Of a stretch of 43,128 bases of DNA, positions 29,564-39,100 are shown piece by piece. The stretch comes from Microbacterium resistens NBRC 103078 (GTDB lineage Bacteria > Actinomycetota > Actinomycetes > Actinomycetales > Microbacteriaceae). The translations under genes were made by a program, and so were the position numbers. The stretch lies in NCBI RefSeq assembly GCF_001552355.1, contig NZ_BCRA01000049.1, positions 1 through 43,128 on the forward strand, in the 5' to 3' direction. The notes below the pieces were generated by a model, which was given only the letters and a program-made list of their open reading frames with translations, ran no database searches and was not told the DNA's origin. Numbering within the stretch: position 1 is the first letter of the stretch; every line of letters begins with the position of its first letter.

Positions 29564-30313
29564 GTGAACCGCACGGTCTCCTCGGGGCGCCCGACGGCGC
29601 TGGTCTCGCTCGTGCTCGTGATGGCCGCCAGTGGTCTGCTCGCGGGGTGCGTGCCGTCCGCCGGTACCCCGGATCCTTCGTCGTCACCGATCGCCTCCCT
29701 CACCGCCACGCCGACGACGGCTCCCTCCGCGCAGGCGGGAGAGTCGCTGAGCGTCGCCGACAGCGCGTACGGGCGCGTGCCGGGCGAGCTGGGCTTCTTC
29801 TGGTACGTCGTCGTGATCGACAACCCGGAGGACAAGGGGATCTATCCGGTCGCCGGCGTGCAGATCGACGCCCTGGACGCGGACGGCGAGGTCGTCGACT
29901 CGGCGACGCACCGCCGCATCATCCCGGAGGGGCGATCCGCCGTCGGCGGGTCGTTCACCCGTGTCGGCGATGCGGAGATCGCCGAGCTCCGGGTCACCCT
30001 GCCGGATCCTGACCGCGCCGTGGACGAGCCGGAACCAGAGACGGCATCGGTGGCCGTGAGCGACCTCGTCGCCGAGACGCCGACCGGCGGGCGCACCGCC
30101 GTGTCCGGCGTCCTCACCGGACCTTTCACCGATCCGGACCAGGCGATCACGGTCGTGGTGATCGCTCGGGATCCGGAGGGCCGCATCATCGGCGCCGACG
30201 TCGGTCATCCCGAGCCGCGTCAGACGGGCGAGACGCTCCCGTTCGACGTGCTGTTCCCGGAGGGGCTCCCCGAGGACACCGTGTACGAGGCCTACGCGGG
30301 CGCGCCCGACTGA
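29564..30313 (+). CDS. Lipoprotein of unknown function with FxLyD-like Ig fold
   Basis: A 249-residue lipoprotein: signal peptide ending in lipobox LAGC, then a Ser/Thr/Pro-rich linker (SAGTPDPSSSPIASLTATPT). One or two beta-sandwich domains follow, with phrases such as FFWYVVVIDNPEDKGIYPVAGVQI and AITVVVIARDPEGRIIGADV, typical of FxLyD/DUF-type Ig-like domains (NP...v..v.v.a.ld.dG.vl). It is probably anchored to the outer leaflet. The GTG start is fixed by the TACCGT 6 nt upstream and by the signal peptide. No neighbour suggests a partner. Confidence 0.78.
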   Translation: MNRTVSSGRPTALVSLVLVMAASGLLAGCVPSAGTPDPSSSPIASLTATPTTAPSAQAGESLSVADSAYGRVPGELGFFWYVVVIDNPEDKGIYPVAGVQIDALDADGEVVDSATHRRIIPEGRSAVGGSFTRVGDAEIAELRVTLPDPDRAVDEPEPETASVAVSDLVAETPTGGRTAVSGVLTGPFTDPDQAITVVVIARDPEGRIIGADVGHPEPRQTGETLPFDVLFPEGLPEDTVYEAYAGAPD

Positions 30314-30319
30314 CTCGTC

Positions 30320-30336
30320 GCCCGTCGCCGACGGGC
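30320..30336. terminator. Short bidirectional terminator hairpin
   Basis: GCCCGTC (30320-30326) pairs with GACGGGC (30330-30336), loop 3 nt, in the 25-nt gap between convergent genes. Confidence 0.5.
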
Positions 30337-30338
30337 CG

Positions 30339-31193
30339 TCAGGCGGTCCGGACCGCTCCGCGGACGAGCTCGGCCGGAAGGGCCGTGGGGCGGCCGGAGG
30401 CGTAGAGGTAGAGCTGGGTCGTGACGTAGGCCTTGATCGTGCTCAGGAACGCGAGGGCGCAGACGAGCACGAGGACGCCCAGCACCATGATGCAGACGCC
30501 CGCCACCTCGTTCACCGCGCCCATCGTGATCGCGCCGACGAAGACGAGGAGGATCGCCACGAGGATCGCCGGGAGCAGGATCAGCCCGAACCGCAGCGTC
30601 ACCCGGACCGCGCTGCCCCAGGTCGTCTTCAACAACGTGGCCGACTGCTTCACGGCGGCGATGGGTCCGATGCCCTCCGACACGACGGCCGGCAGGGCGA
30701 GGAAGGCGGCTGCGCTCCAGGCGAGGCCGCCCGCCGCGGAGAGGATGCTGGTGAAGACGTTGTTGCGGTCTCGGATCAGCGACAGCACGACGTTGACCGA
30801 CGCGACGACGAACCCCCACTGCAGGAGTCGTCCGAAGCGCCGGTTCGCTCCGCCCAGCGCCTGACCGACGGAGGTGGGCTCGCCGGCCGCCTGCTGGAGC
30901 GCCGCGCTCACGACGGCGCCCTGGAAGTAGGTCACCGCGAGCGTCGCGGCCACGGCGCCCACGATCGCGGCGATGGTGAGCACGATCGTCCGCGTGTGAT
31001 CGTCGGGGACGGCGACGACGCCCGCCACGATCCCGGGGCCCGCGAACAGGAGGAACAGGACCGTGCCGGCGACCCCGCCGAGCACGGGGAGCGCGGCCAC
31101 GCCCGGAACGGTCTTGAGGTGACGCCATGCCTCGCGCAGCAGCTGCCTGCCGGTCGGGGCGGCGGAGGGGCGGGCGTGGTCGTCGAGCGTCAT
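30339..31193 (-). CDS. DUF6159-like multi-pass membrane protein
   Basis: A 284-residue protein with about six hydrophobic segments. The pattern LREAWRHLKTVPGVAALPVLGGVAG at the start, LAWSAAAFLALPAVVSEGIGP, and AVKQSATLLKTTWG is that of the DUF6159/glycerophosphoryl-diester-type membrane domain family (repeated W..l...p.l..lPl). Function is unknown. The ATG at 31193 begins just before the first amphipathic helix. Divergent from the gene at 31383. Confidence 0.78.
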   Translation of the reverse strand: MTLDDHARPSAAPTGRQLLREAWRHLKTVPGVAALPVLGGVAGTVLFLLFAGPGIVAGVVAVPDDHTRTIVLTIAAIVGAVAATLAVTYFQGAVVSAALQQAAGEPTSVGQALGGANRRFGRLLQWGFVVASVNVVLSLIRDRNNVFTSILSAAGGLAWSAAAFLALPAVVSEGIGPIAAVKQSATLLKTTWGSAVRVTLRFGLILLPAILVAILLVFVGAITMGAVNEVAGVCIMVLGVLVLVCALAFLSTIKAYVTTQLYLYASGRPTALPAELVRGAVRTA

Positions 31194-31348
31194 GTGGTCT
31201 CCCCTGTGCGGTGGCTCCGGCGGATCCGGCTGTTCCGGGCTCCGTGTGATGGGGGTCGCGGTGGCTCGGCACCTCGATTCAACCGGTGCCGCGGCCCGCG
31301 AGCCTCCGGAGCTACGTGCTTCCCCGTAACGCGTCGCGCCCGCTCGGC

Positions 31349-31362
31349 TGAATGCTCATTCA
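31349..31362. promoter_or_regulatory. Perfect palindromic operator overlapping the -35 of the 31383 gene
   Basis: TGAATGCTCATTCA reads TGAATG-CT-CATTCA, the shape of TetR-family operators. With a 17-bp spacer the -35 hexamer of the downstream promoter (-10 at 31371) would be 31348-31353, inside this palindrome. Confidence 0.6.
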
Positions 31363-31370
31363 ACCTTCGA

Positions 31371-31376
31371 TACGCT
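31371..31376 (+). promoter_or_regulatory. -10 box of a leaderless promoter for the 31383 gene
   Basis: TACGCT, 6 nt, then GTG at 31383. Confidence 0.6.
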
Positions 31377-31382
31377 CTCTGC

Positions 31383-32357
31383 GTGGACAGCATCGAGACG
31401 TATGTGTCATCCCTTCCCCCGCGGCGCGCCGACCTGTTCCGGACGCTGACTGCACGGGCATCGACGCTCGCGGCGGACCGCCCCGACATCCAGGACTTCG
31501 TCTTCGTCCCCGGGCACGCGCATCCGACCTGGGAGGACGGGCAGAACGTGCTGTGGCGGGCCGTCCAGCAGATGATGCTCGTCTCGCCCGCCGGCGACGA
31601 CGAGCTCCCCGTCATCTGGGTGGGATACGACGTCGCGTCGCGGTTCACGAACAAGAGGGAGGCGCAGGGGTTCCTGGTCACCGATCGCCGGCTCATCGCC
31701 AAGGACAGCGTGGACCTCGTGTTCGGCAAGGGCGAGGCGCGGCAGTATCCGCTCTACGTCGGACCGAACGGCGTCGCGGGCACCGCCGGTGCGATCGCGT
31801 CGACCGCGATCGGCGACTACGACTGGGACACCGCCGGCTCCCTCGTCGACGAGGAGGACGCCGAGTGGTTCAGCCAGCTGCTCGTCGCCGTGATCACGAT
31901 GACGCTGGAGACTCTCGGGAGCACGGGGGAGGAGATCGCGGACGCCCCCGCCACGGCGGGAGACGTCCGCGGCAGGGTGAGCGAGCTCGGCCTCACCGGT
32001 GCGGTGAAGTACCCCGACGACCCGAAGCAGGCGAAGCACTTCGCGAAGTTCGCGAAGAAGATGCCGCTCGACGCGGGGGAGCGGATCCTCGCCTGCTTCA
32101 GCGCCAGCACGCTGGCGGGCCCCTACGGGCTCATGCTCACGGATCGCCACCTGCGCTCCCGTGATCTCGGCGAGGATCCCGTCGTGACTCCGCGATCCCA
32201 GGTCGACGCCGGCGCCGTGCGCGCGGACCCCGAGAACGGGAGCCGGATCATCGCCGCGCCCGGTGCGGTGCACCATCTCCCGGGACATCTGGGCGAGCGC
32301 GAGATCGGCGCCGTCGTCACGCTCATCAAGGAGTGGGCCGAGGGCCGCGTCGACTGA
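31383..32357 (+). CDS. Unrecognised soluble protein (possible stress or host-defence related)
   Basis: A 324-residue protein with no signal peptide or membrane segment. It has two similar phrases that look like duplicated PH-like or YokE-like domains: VASRFTNKREAQGFLVTDRRLIAKD in the first half and AGERILACFSASTLAGPYGLMLTDRHLRSRDLG in the second (both with a L-(V/L)TDR-x-L strand pair). This TDRxL element is reminiscent of bacterial PH/YvbH/YokE domains, but the assignment is uncertain. GTG 31383 is set by the leaderless promoter, and a perfect palindrome covers the -35, so it is regulated. No partner genes. Confidence 0.65.
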   Translation: MDSIETYVSSLPPRRADLFRTLTARASTLAADRPDIQDFVFVPGHAHPTWEDGQNVLWRAVQQMMLVSPAGDDELPVIWVGYDVASRFTNKREAQGFLVTDRRLIAKDSVDLVFGKGEARQYPLYVGPNGVAGTAGAIASTAIGDYDWDTAGSLVDEEDAEWFSQLLVAVITMTLETLGSTGEEIADAPATAGDVRGRVSELGLTGAVKYPDDPKQAKHFAKFAKKMPLDAGERILACFSASTLAGPYGLMLTDRHLRSRDLGEDPVVTPRSQVDAGAVRADPENGSRIIAAPGAVHHLPGHLGEREIGAVVTLIKEWAEGRVD

Positions 32358-32375
32358 CGGTACGGGACGACCGCG

Positions 32376-32906
32376 TCACGCCCCGCCCACCGGACGCGAC
32401 AGCATCCGCCGGCGTCGATGTTCCTGGCGGCCCGACCGCGGGTGCACACGGACCTCGCTCGTCGGAAGCCACCCGTTGCGCTCGTAGACCTCGACCGCCC
32501 TGGTGTTGTCGGAATACACCCACAGATCGACGGAGGGGTGGGATCTCTGCTGAGCCAGGTGGGCAGCGGCGTCGAGCAGACGGGTCGCGACCCGGCGGCC
32601 CCAGGCCTCCGGGTCGACCGCCAGGTAATGCACAGTGGCAGCGTCCACGCAGCCGTCGAGGATGGCGAATCCGAGAGGTGCGCCGTCCGCGACGGCGTTC
32701 AGAAGGACGGAGTGAGGCTCCCGCAACGCTGTGTCGATGATCGGCCTGCTCTCTGACGCGGGTGGCACGGAGACCGAGCCGTCGCGGTGGGCCGTCGCTG
32801 CGCTCCAGATCGCGGCGGCGGCGGTTCGCCACACCGGTCCGTCATCCACGAGGATGCCGACGTGTCGTCCGCTCGACGCGCGCGTGGAATCGTCGACGGT
32901 CGGCAC
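32376..32906 (-). CDS. GNAT-family N-acetyltransferase
   Basis: A 176-residue acetyltransferase. The acetyl-CoA binding core is VHYLAVDPEAWGRRVATRLLDAAAHLA (with Q/R-x-x-G-x-G/A reduced to WGRRVA) and VDLWVYSDNTRAVEVYERNGWLP, the N-x-x-A-x-x-F/Y-Y-x-x-x-G-F motif. Substrate is unknown. GTG 32906 is preferred to GTG 32966 because GGAGG lies 6 nt upstream; the longer form would add 20 basic residues without homology. Confidence 0.85.
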   Translation of the reverse strand: MPTVDDSTRASSGRHVGILVDDGPVWRTAAAAIWSAATAHRDGSVSVPPASESRPIIDTALREPHSVLLNAVADGAPLGFAILDGCVDAATVHYLAVDPEAWGRRVATRLLDAAAHLAQQRSHPSVDLWVYSDNTRAVEVYERNGWLPTSEVRVHPRSGRQEHRRRRMLSRPVGGA

Positions 32907-33119
32907 TCCTTCCCTCCTCCGGGCTCGCGCCGCGTCCGCAGCATCGGGCGAGGTCCGGTTCGCCACGGTGCCCGGTCTTCGAAGGATACCGCTCCGGTCC
33001 CTGACGTCATCCCGGCGTCATCCCGGGGTGAGGCCGGGGTGAATTCCCCGCACCGGTGCCCCGCGCGTGGCTAGAAAGGAGCCGGATCAGCTCGATACCA
33101 GGGCGTGGGAGGGAAACTC

Positions 33120-36100
33120 GTGGGACGATCTTGGCTGCCTGCAGGCACGGCGACGAACGACAAGAGGGCGGTGCCCGGCGCATCGCGTACGCGGAGAGGA
33201 CTCGGCGTCGTGGCGGCCCTGGCCGGCCTGCTCGGCTCTCTCCTCCCCGCAACGGCCGCACAGGCGGCGCCGCTGTCCACGCACGAGATCACCGCGGTCT
33301 GGGCCGGCGACCCGGCGCCGACGGAGGCCCCGTACGGCCAGCCCGTGATCGCCGAATGGCGCGTCAACACCAACGACGTCGACGACCCCTACTCGAACGA
33401 GCCGGTCGACAATGTGCGGCTGACCCTGACCGCCGGCAACGGCGTGTTCACGAGCATCCCGGAGATCTGCAAGACGCGGGACGTGGCGCCCCTCTCTGAG
33501 ATCTCCGCCGACGGCACGACCCTGCTCTGCAACATCGGAACGGTCAAGGAAGGCACAGCGAGCGTCATCCAGACGCCGGTGCGCGGGTCCTCGGCGAGCG
33601 GCGGGGAACTCACCATCAATGGGACGGCCACGTCGGACTCCGCCGCATCGGCGGCCGGGCCGGCGGACCCGGGTCCGCTGCCGATCACGTACAGCCGTGG
33701 CATGGATCTGTCTCTCGTCTCCGCGCCGGGGCAGCAGTATCAAGGCGGGGTGAAGGCCAGCCGGACCGGCGGAGAACGGACCTTCGTCCTGATGAACTTC
33801 TCCCTCGTCCTCGCCGCGGGGAGCATTCCGGGACCGGACACGTACTCGTTTCCGGTGACGGTCGGATCCAACGTTCCCTCCGCCGTCAACGGTCTCCAAT
33901 GGGAGAGCTGCCGACCGATCGACTCCTCCTCACGGTCGACGGGTCAGCCTTTCTCCGACTCCGCTCAGAGCGACCGCACGAACTTCCCGACGTGCGCTGT
34001 CAGCGGTGCGGGAACGAACTACACCGTTTCGCTGTCCGATCTCGACTACACCCTCGTCCAGACTCCGTCCAACGACAGCCTGGGGCAGCCCCTGCCCGGG
34101 AACGGCTCGTACGTCGCGTCCGGAACCGTCGAGTTCAGCATCCCCGCCCAGGTGTCGCAGATCACGAACTTCACCTTCACCGCAGCGCCGGGCCCGTTCT
34201 CGTTCACGGACGGGAGCTCTGCGCCCGACGGTGACCCCGCCAACAACGCATCCGACACGACCCTCGTCCCGCCGGGAGGGTTCAGCAACTCGTGGAACGG
34301 CACCCCGGCGAACTCGCGCTCGGCCTGGGACGCGAACCTCTGGGTGAGCCCGGGGACGAGCCAGGGAGTTCCGCTTCCGCAGCCGGGCATCGATGACAGG
34401 GCGGATTGGGACGAGGCAGTCGCCAACGGCACCGCTCAGACCACCCTGCCGCTGTATCACCAGGCCAACAGCGCGATGTGGAACTCGTATCAGGGACCGG
34501 GCGGAGAACAGCTCGCGGGGATCTGCACGATGTCACAGAACCCGTCGTTCGTGGCGACCTCGTTCGACGGCGGCGGATGGGACCCTGGTCTGAGCTACCT
34601 CACCTACACGACGGCCCGCTTCTTCTACACGACCCAGTCGATCGACACCAAGACCGAGACGTGCGGGGACACCGCACCGAGCGCGAAGTGGGTCGAGGTC
34701 GTGCCTCCGGCAGGCAAGACGCTGGACGATCCGCGCATCGGAAGCGACATCCTCATGACGCTCCCGGCCGGTGTCACCGCGGTCAAGATGACCTGGGACC
34801 CGACGGTCGACCGCCCGCGTTCCAGCAGAGGGTACGCGTTCCTGCGGGCGTTCGGGCACATCGATCAGAATGCCCCGACGAGCGGAGAAGGCTGGACGAT
34901 CGGCGCCTTCAACTCGCCGTTGGACCCGGCGCTGCACTGGCCCGGTTACCCGACCCTGAACGGGTATGTGAACGTCAGCACCTACCCGGGGGGAGTGGAC
35001 CTGCCCGGCAGCACCTACGGTCCGAACATGAACGGGCACCGCGACGCGTTCCGGCTGCAGGGTCCTCAGGGGCTGATCGAGAAGTCCGTCTCCGACACCA
35101 CCGCGCAGCCGGGCATCCCGGTCACCTATACGCTGCGCGCTCAGGCGCAGAACACCGTGACCAGCCCCCCGCCGGTCTCCTTCCGCGTCGTGGACACACT
35201 GCCCGACGGGATGGTCTACGTCGACGGTTCGGCGCAGCCGGCGCCGACCGCTGTGAGCGCTGACCGTCGCACGCTGACCTGGGACGTCGTCGACGCCGAA
35301 GCCAACGTGTTCCAGACGATCCGCTATCAGGCCCAGCGCCCTGCGGACAGCGTGCTCGCACCGGGGACGCAGCTCACCAACACGGCCGTCATCGACGTTC
35401 CCGGAGACAACCGCCCGTCGAACACTCCGGGCCGACAGGCGTCCGCGACGGTCACGGTCCCCAGCGCCTCCGCGACGGTCTTCGGAAAGTCGGCGGAAGC
35501 GAACCTCCTCTCCTTCGACGGCGACAGCTCGGCGTGGGTTCTGACGATCAGCTCGCAGGATCCCGTCGCCAGCGATTTCACCGACACCATCGACATCCTG
35601 CCCGCGCTCGGGGACGGACGCGGGACGACGATCGACGGGTCCTACACGGTGACGGGAGTGGACGCGCCTACCGGGTCGACGGTGTACTACACGACCGCGC
35701 CGCTGACGACCCTGAGCAACGACCCGCGTGATGCCTCGAACGGCGCGCCGGGATCCGTCGCCGGCAACTCGGTCGGATGGACGACGACCGCGATGGCGAA
35801 CCCGACCGCGGTCCGGGTGATCGGGCCGCGGCTCGACCCCGGTGCGACGCAGACGATTCGCATCGCTTACACGACGGCGTCGGGTGCGAACTGCCAGGCC
35901 CCGGCGCCCGGTGACAACAAGCCCGGTCAGATCCTGGTGAACTCGGCGAGCTCGTGGGCCGGTCACACCGCGCTGCCCATGCTCTCGTCCGCCGTCACCG
36001 AAATCGCGAGCTGTTACGCGGTGAGCCTCAAGAAGTTCGTGCAAGACGCTGAGGGAAACTGGCACGACGCGAACACCCTGGCAGACTTCCCTGCCTATCG

Positions 36101-39100
36101 CGTGGGCGATGAGGTGCCGTACCGGATCGTTGTGGAGAACATCGGTCAAGGCACGGTCACCGACCTCGAGATCACGGATGACCTGTTCCCGTCCGGTTCC
36201 TTCACGGTCGAGCGCCTGGCCCGCGGCGAGCAGGAGGTGCACGAGTACACCGCGGTCATGACCGGCGGCGGGAACGTCGTGAACACGGCCTGCGGGACGG
36301 CGGCGAGCCCGCCTGACGCCGAGGCGCCGACGATCCTCTGCGACCCTGCTGGGGTCGTGGTGACGAATTACACGACGGTGAAGTCGTCGGACCCGGCGTC
36401 GGGCGCGACGGTGAAGCCCGGTGACACGATCACGTACGCGGTGACCGTGACGCAGGAGGGCGACGTGCCCGCGATCGCGGAGTTCACGGACACCCTCGCG
36501 AACGTGCTCGACGACGCCGTCTACAACGGCGACGTGACCGCGTCGATCGGCACGGCCACGGTGACGGGCGACGTGCTGTCCTGGAACGGCACCGTCCCGG
36601 TCGGGGAGGCGGCGACCATCACCTACTCGGTGACGGTCAAGGACTCGGCCGCGCTCGCGGCGGACGGTGACTACCGCGTCGGCAACCAGGTGACGAGCCC
36701 GGGCTGCGTCGAGGCCGCCGACTGCGCGACGGAGCACCCGGTCGCGGACTACACCGTGGTGAAGTCCTCCGACCCGGCGGACGGCTCGAACGTCGCCGAG
36801 GGGGACACCATCGCGTACACCCTGACGGTCTCGCAGGTCGGCGGGGGAGCCTTCACCGGCGCCTCCCTGACCGACGACCTGTCGGACGTGCTGGACGACG
36901 CGACCTGGAACGGCGACCTGACCGCCTCGGCGGGCACGGCCGGCTTCGACCCGGCGACGGCGACCCTGACCTGGTCGGGAGACCTGGCGGTCGGCCAGGT
37001 GGTGACGATCACCTACTCGGTGACCGTGACCGCCGCCGGTGACACGCACCTGCACAACGTCGTCGCCAGCGACGGCTGCGCGTCGCAGGACACGTGCGAG
37101 ACCGAGCACTTCACCGCCACCTACACGACGGTGAAGACGAGCGACCCGGCTCCGGGGACGGACGTGAAGATCGGCGACGTGATCACGTACACCGTCACCG
37201 TGACGCAGTCCGGCGAAGGACGCGTGGTCGGCCAGTTCTTCACCGACGACCTCGCGAACGTCCTCGACGACGCGGTCTACAACGACGACCTCGCCGCCGA
37301 CAACGGCACGGCGACGTACGACCCGGCGACGGGCGTCATCAGCTGGACGGGCGACCTGGGGCCGGGCGACGTGGCGACCGTCACGTACTCGGTGACGGTG
37401 ACCGCCGCCGGCGACACGCTGATCGGCAACACCGTGCAGTCCCCGGGCTGCGAGTCGGCCGCGGACTGCGAGACCGAGCACAAGACCGGGCGGTACGAGA
37501 CGGTGAAGACGAGTGATCCCGCCTCCGGGTCCGATGTGCAGGCGGGCGACGTGATCGAGTACACGGTCACGGTGTCCCAGGTCGGCGAGGCGGCCGTGGC
37601 CGGAGCGTCCTTCAGGGACGACCTCACCGCAGTGCTGGACGACGCGGCGTGGAACGACGACCTCGCGGCCAGCGCCGGCACGGTCTCGTATGGTGCGCCG
37701 GCGGTGACCTGGTCCGGGGACCTGAAGGTCGGCCAGGTGGTGACCGTGACCTACTCCGTCACGGTGACCGGCGCGGGCGACATGACCCTGCGCAACGTCG
37801 TCACCAGCGACGGATGCGCGGACGAGGGATCCTGCACGACGACCCACCAGACCGGTGACTACACGGTGTCCAAGACCGCGGTCGCGGCTCCGGGCAGCAC
37901 GGTCGCGGTGGGCGACACGATCACCTACACGGTGACGGTGGCACAGCGGGGCCCGGGTGCGGTCGAGGGTGCGACGTTCGTCGACGACCTCACCGCGGTC
38001 CTGGACGACGCGACCTGGAATGACGACACGGTCGCGTCGGCCGGAACGGCCTCGTTCGCCGCCGGTGCGAAGCAGCTGACCTGGACGGGCGACCTGGCGG
38101 TCGGCGAGGTGGTGACGGTGACGTACTCGGTCACGGTGACCGGCGCGGGCGACATGACCCTGACCAACGTCGTGGCGCCGGGAGAGAACGGCGAATGCGT
38201 GCCGGCCGGGGACCAGAACCCGGACTGCACCACGACGCACCAGACCGGCCGGTTCACCTACTCGAAGATGGCCGATCCCGCGCACAACTCCGACGTCCGC
38301 GCCGGCGACGTCGTGACCTACACGGTCACGGTCGCCCAGGAGGGGCCGGCCTCGGTGGCGGCTTCCCTGGTGGACGACCTGTCGGACGTGATCGACGACG
38401 CCGACTACAACGGCGACGTCGCGGCGAGCGCCGGGACGGCCGCCGTGGACGGGGCGACCCTGTCCTGGTCCGGCGACCTGGCGCCGGGCGATGTGGTCAC
38501 CATCACGTACTCCGTGACGGTCACGGGCTCGGGGAACACGACGCTCGCCAACGTGGTGACCTCGCCGTCTCCCGCGGGCGAGTGCGTCCCGGCGCCGGAC
38601 GGCACGGAGGACTGCCGGACGATCCACAAGACCGGCGGATACGTCTACGCCAAGACCGCCGACCCGGCGTCGGGCACGGAGGTCGCGCTCGGCGACCGCG
38701 TCACCTACACGCTCACGGTCGCCCAGCGCGGCGACGGGGCGGTCGCGGACGCGATCGTGGTCGACGACCTCTCCGACGTCCTGGACGACGCGTCATGGAA
38801 CGACGACGCGACCGCCAGCAGCGGGGCCGTGACCCGAGTGGGCGACACGCTCACCTGGAAGGGCGACCTGGCGGTGGGCCAGACGGTGACGGTGACGTAC
38901 TCGGTCACGGTGACCTCTGCCGGTCCGGCCGAGCTGCGCAACGTCGTCACGAGCCCGGACGTCCGCGCGATCTGCGATCCGGCGGGCGTCTGCGAGACCG
39001 AGCACGAGGTGCCCCCGACGCCTCCGCTCGCGATCACCGGCGGGGTGCTCGGTTGGGGACTGGGAGTCCTCGCCGGTGGACTCCTGATCGCGGGGGCGAT

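Noticed and set aside
33105..33119. Upstream GTG start of the surface protein
   Set aside because: GTG 33120 has GGGAGGG at proper spacing; the GTG at 33105 has no Shine-Dalgarno and adds only five residues.
34533..38627. 1364-codon open frame on the minus strand
   Set aside because: It lies antisense to the surface protein gene. Its length comes from GC-rich third positions and the repeats, and its translation is Arg/Gly/Val-rich with no family features.
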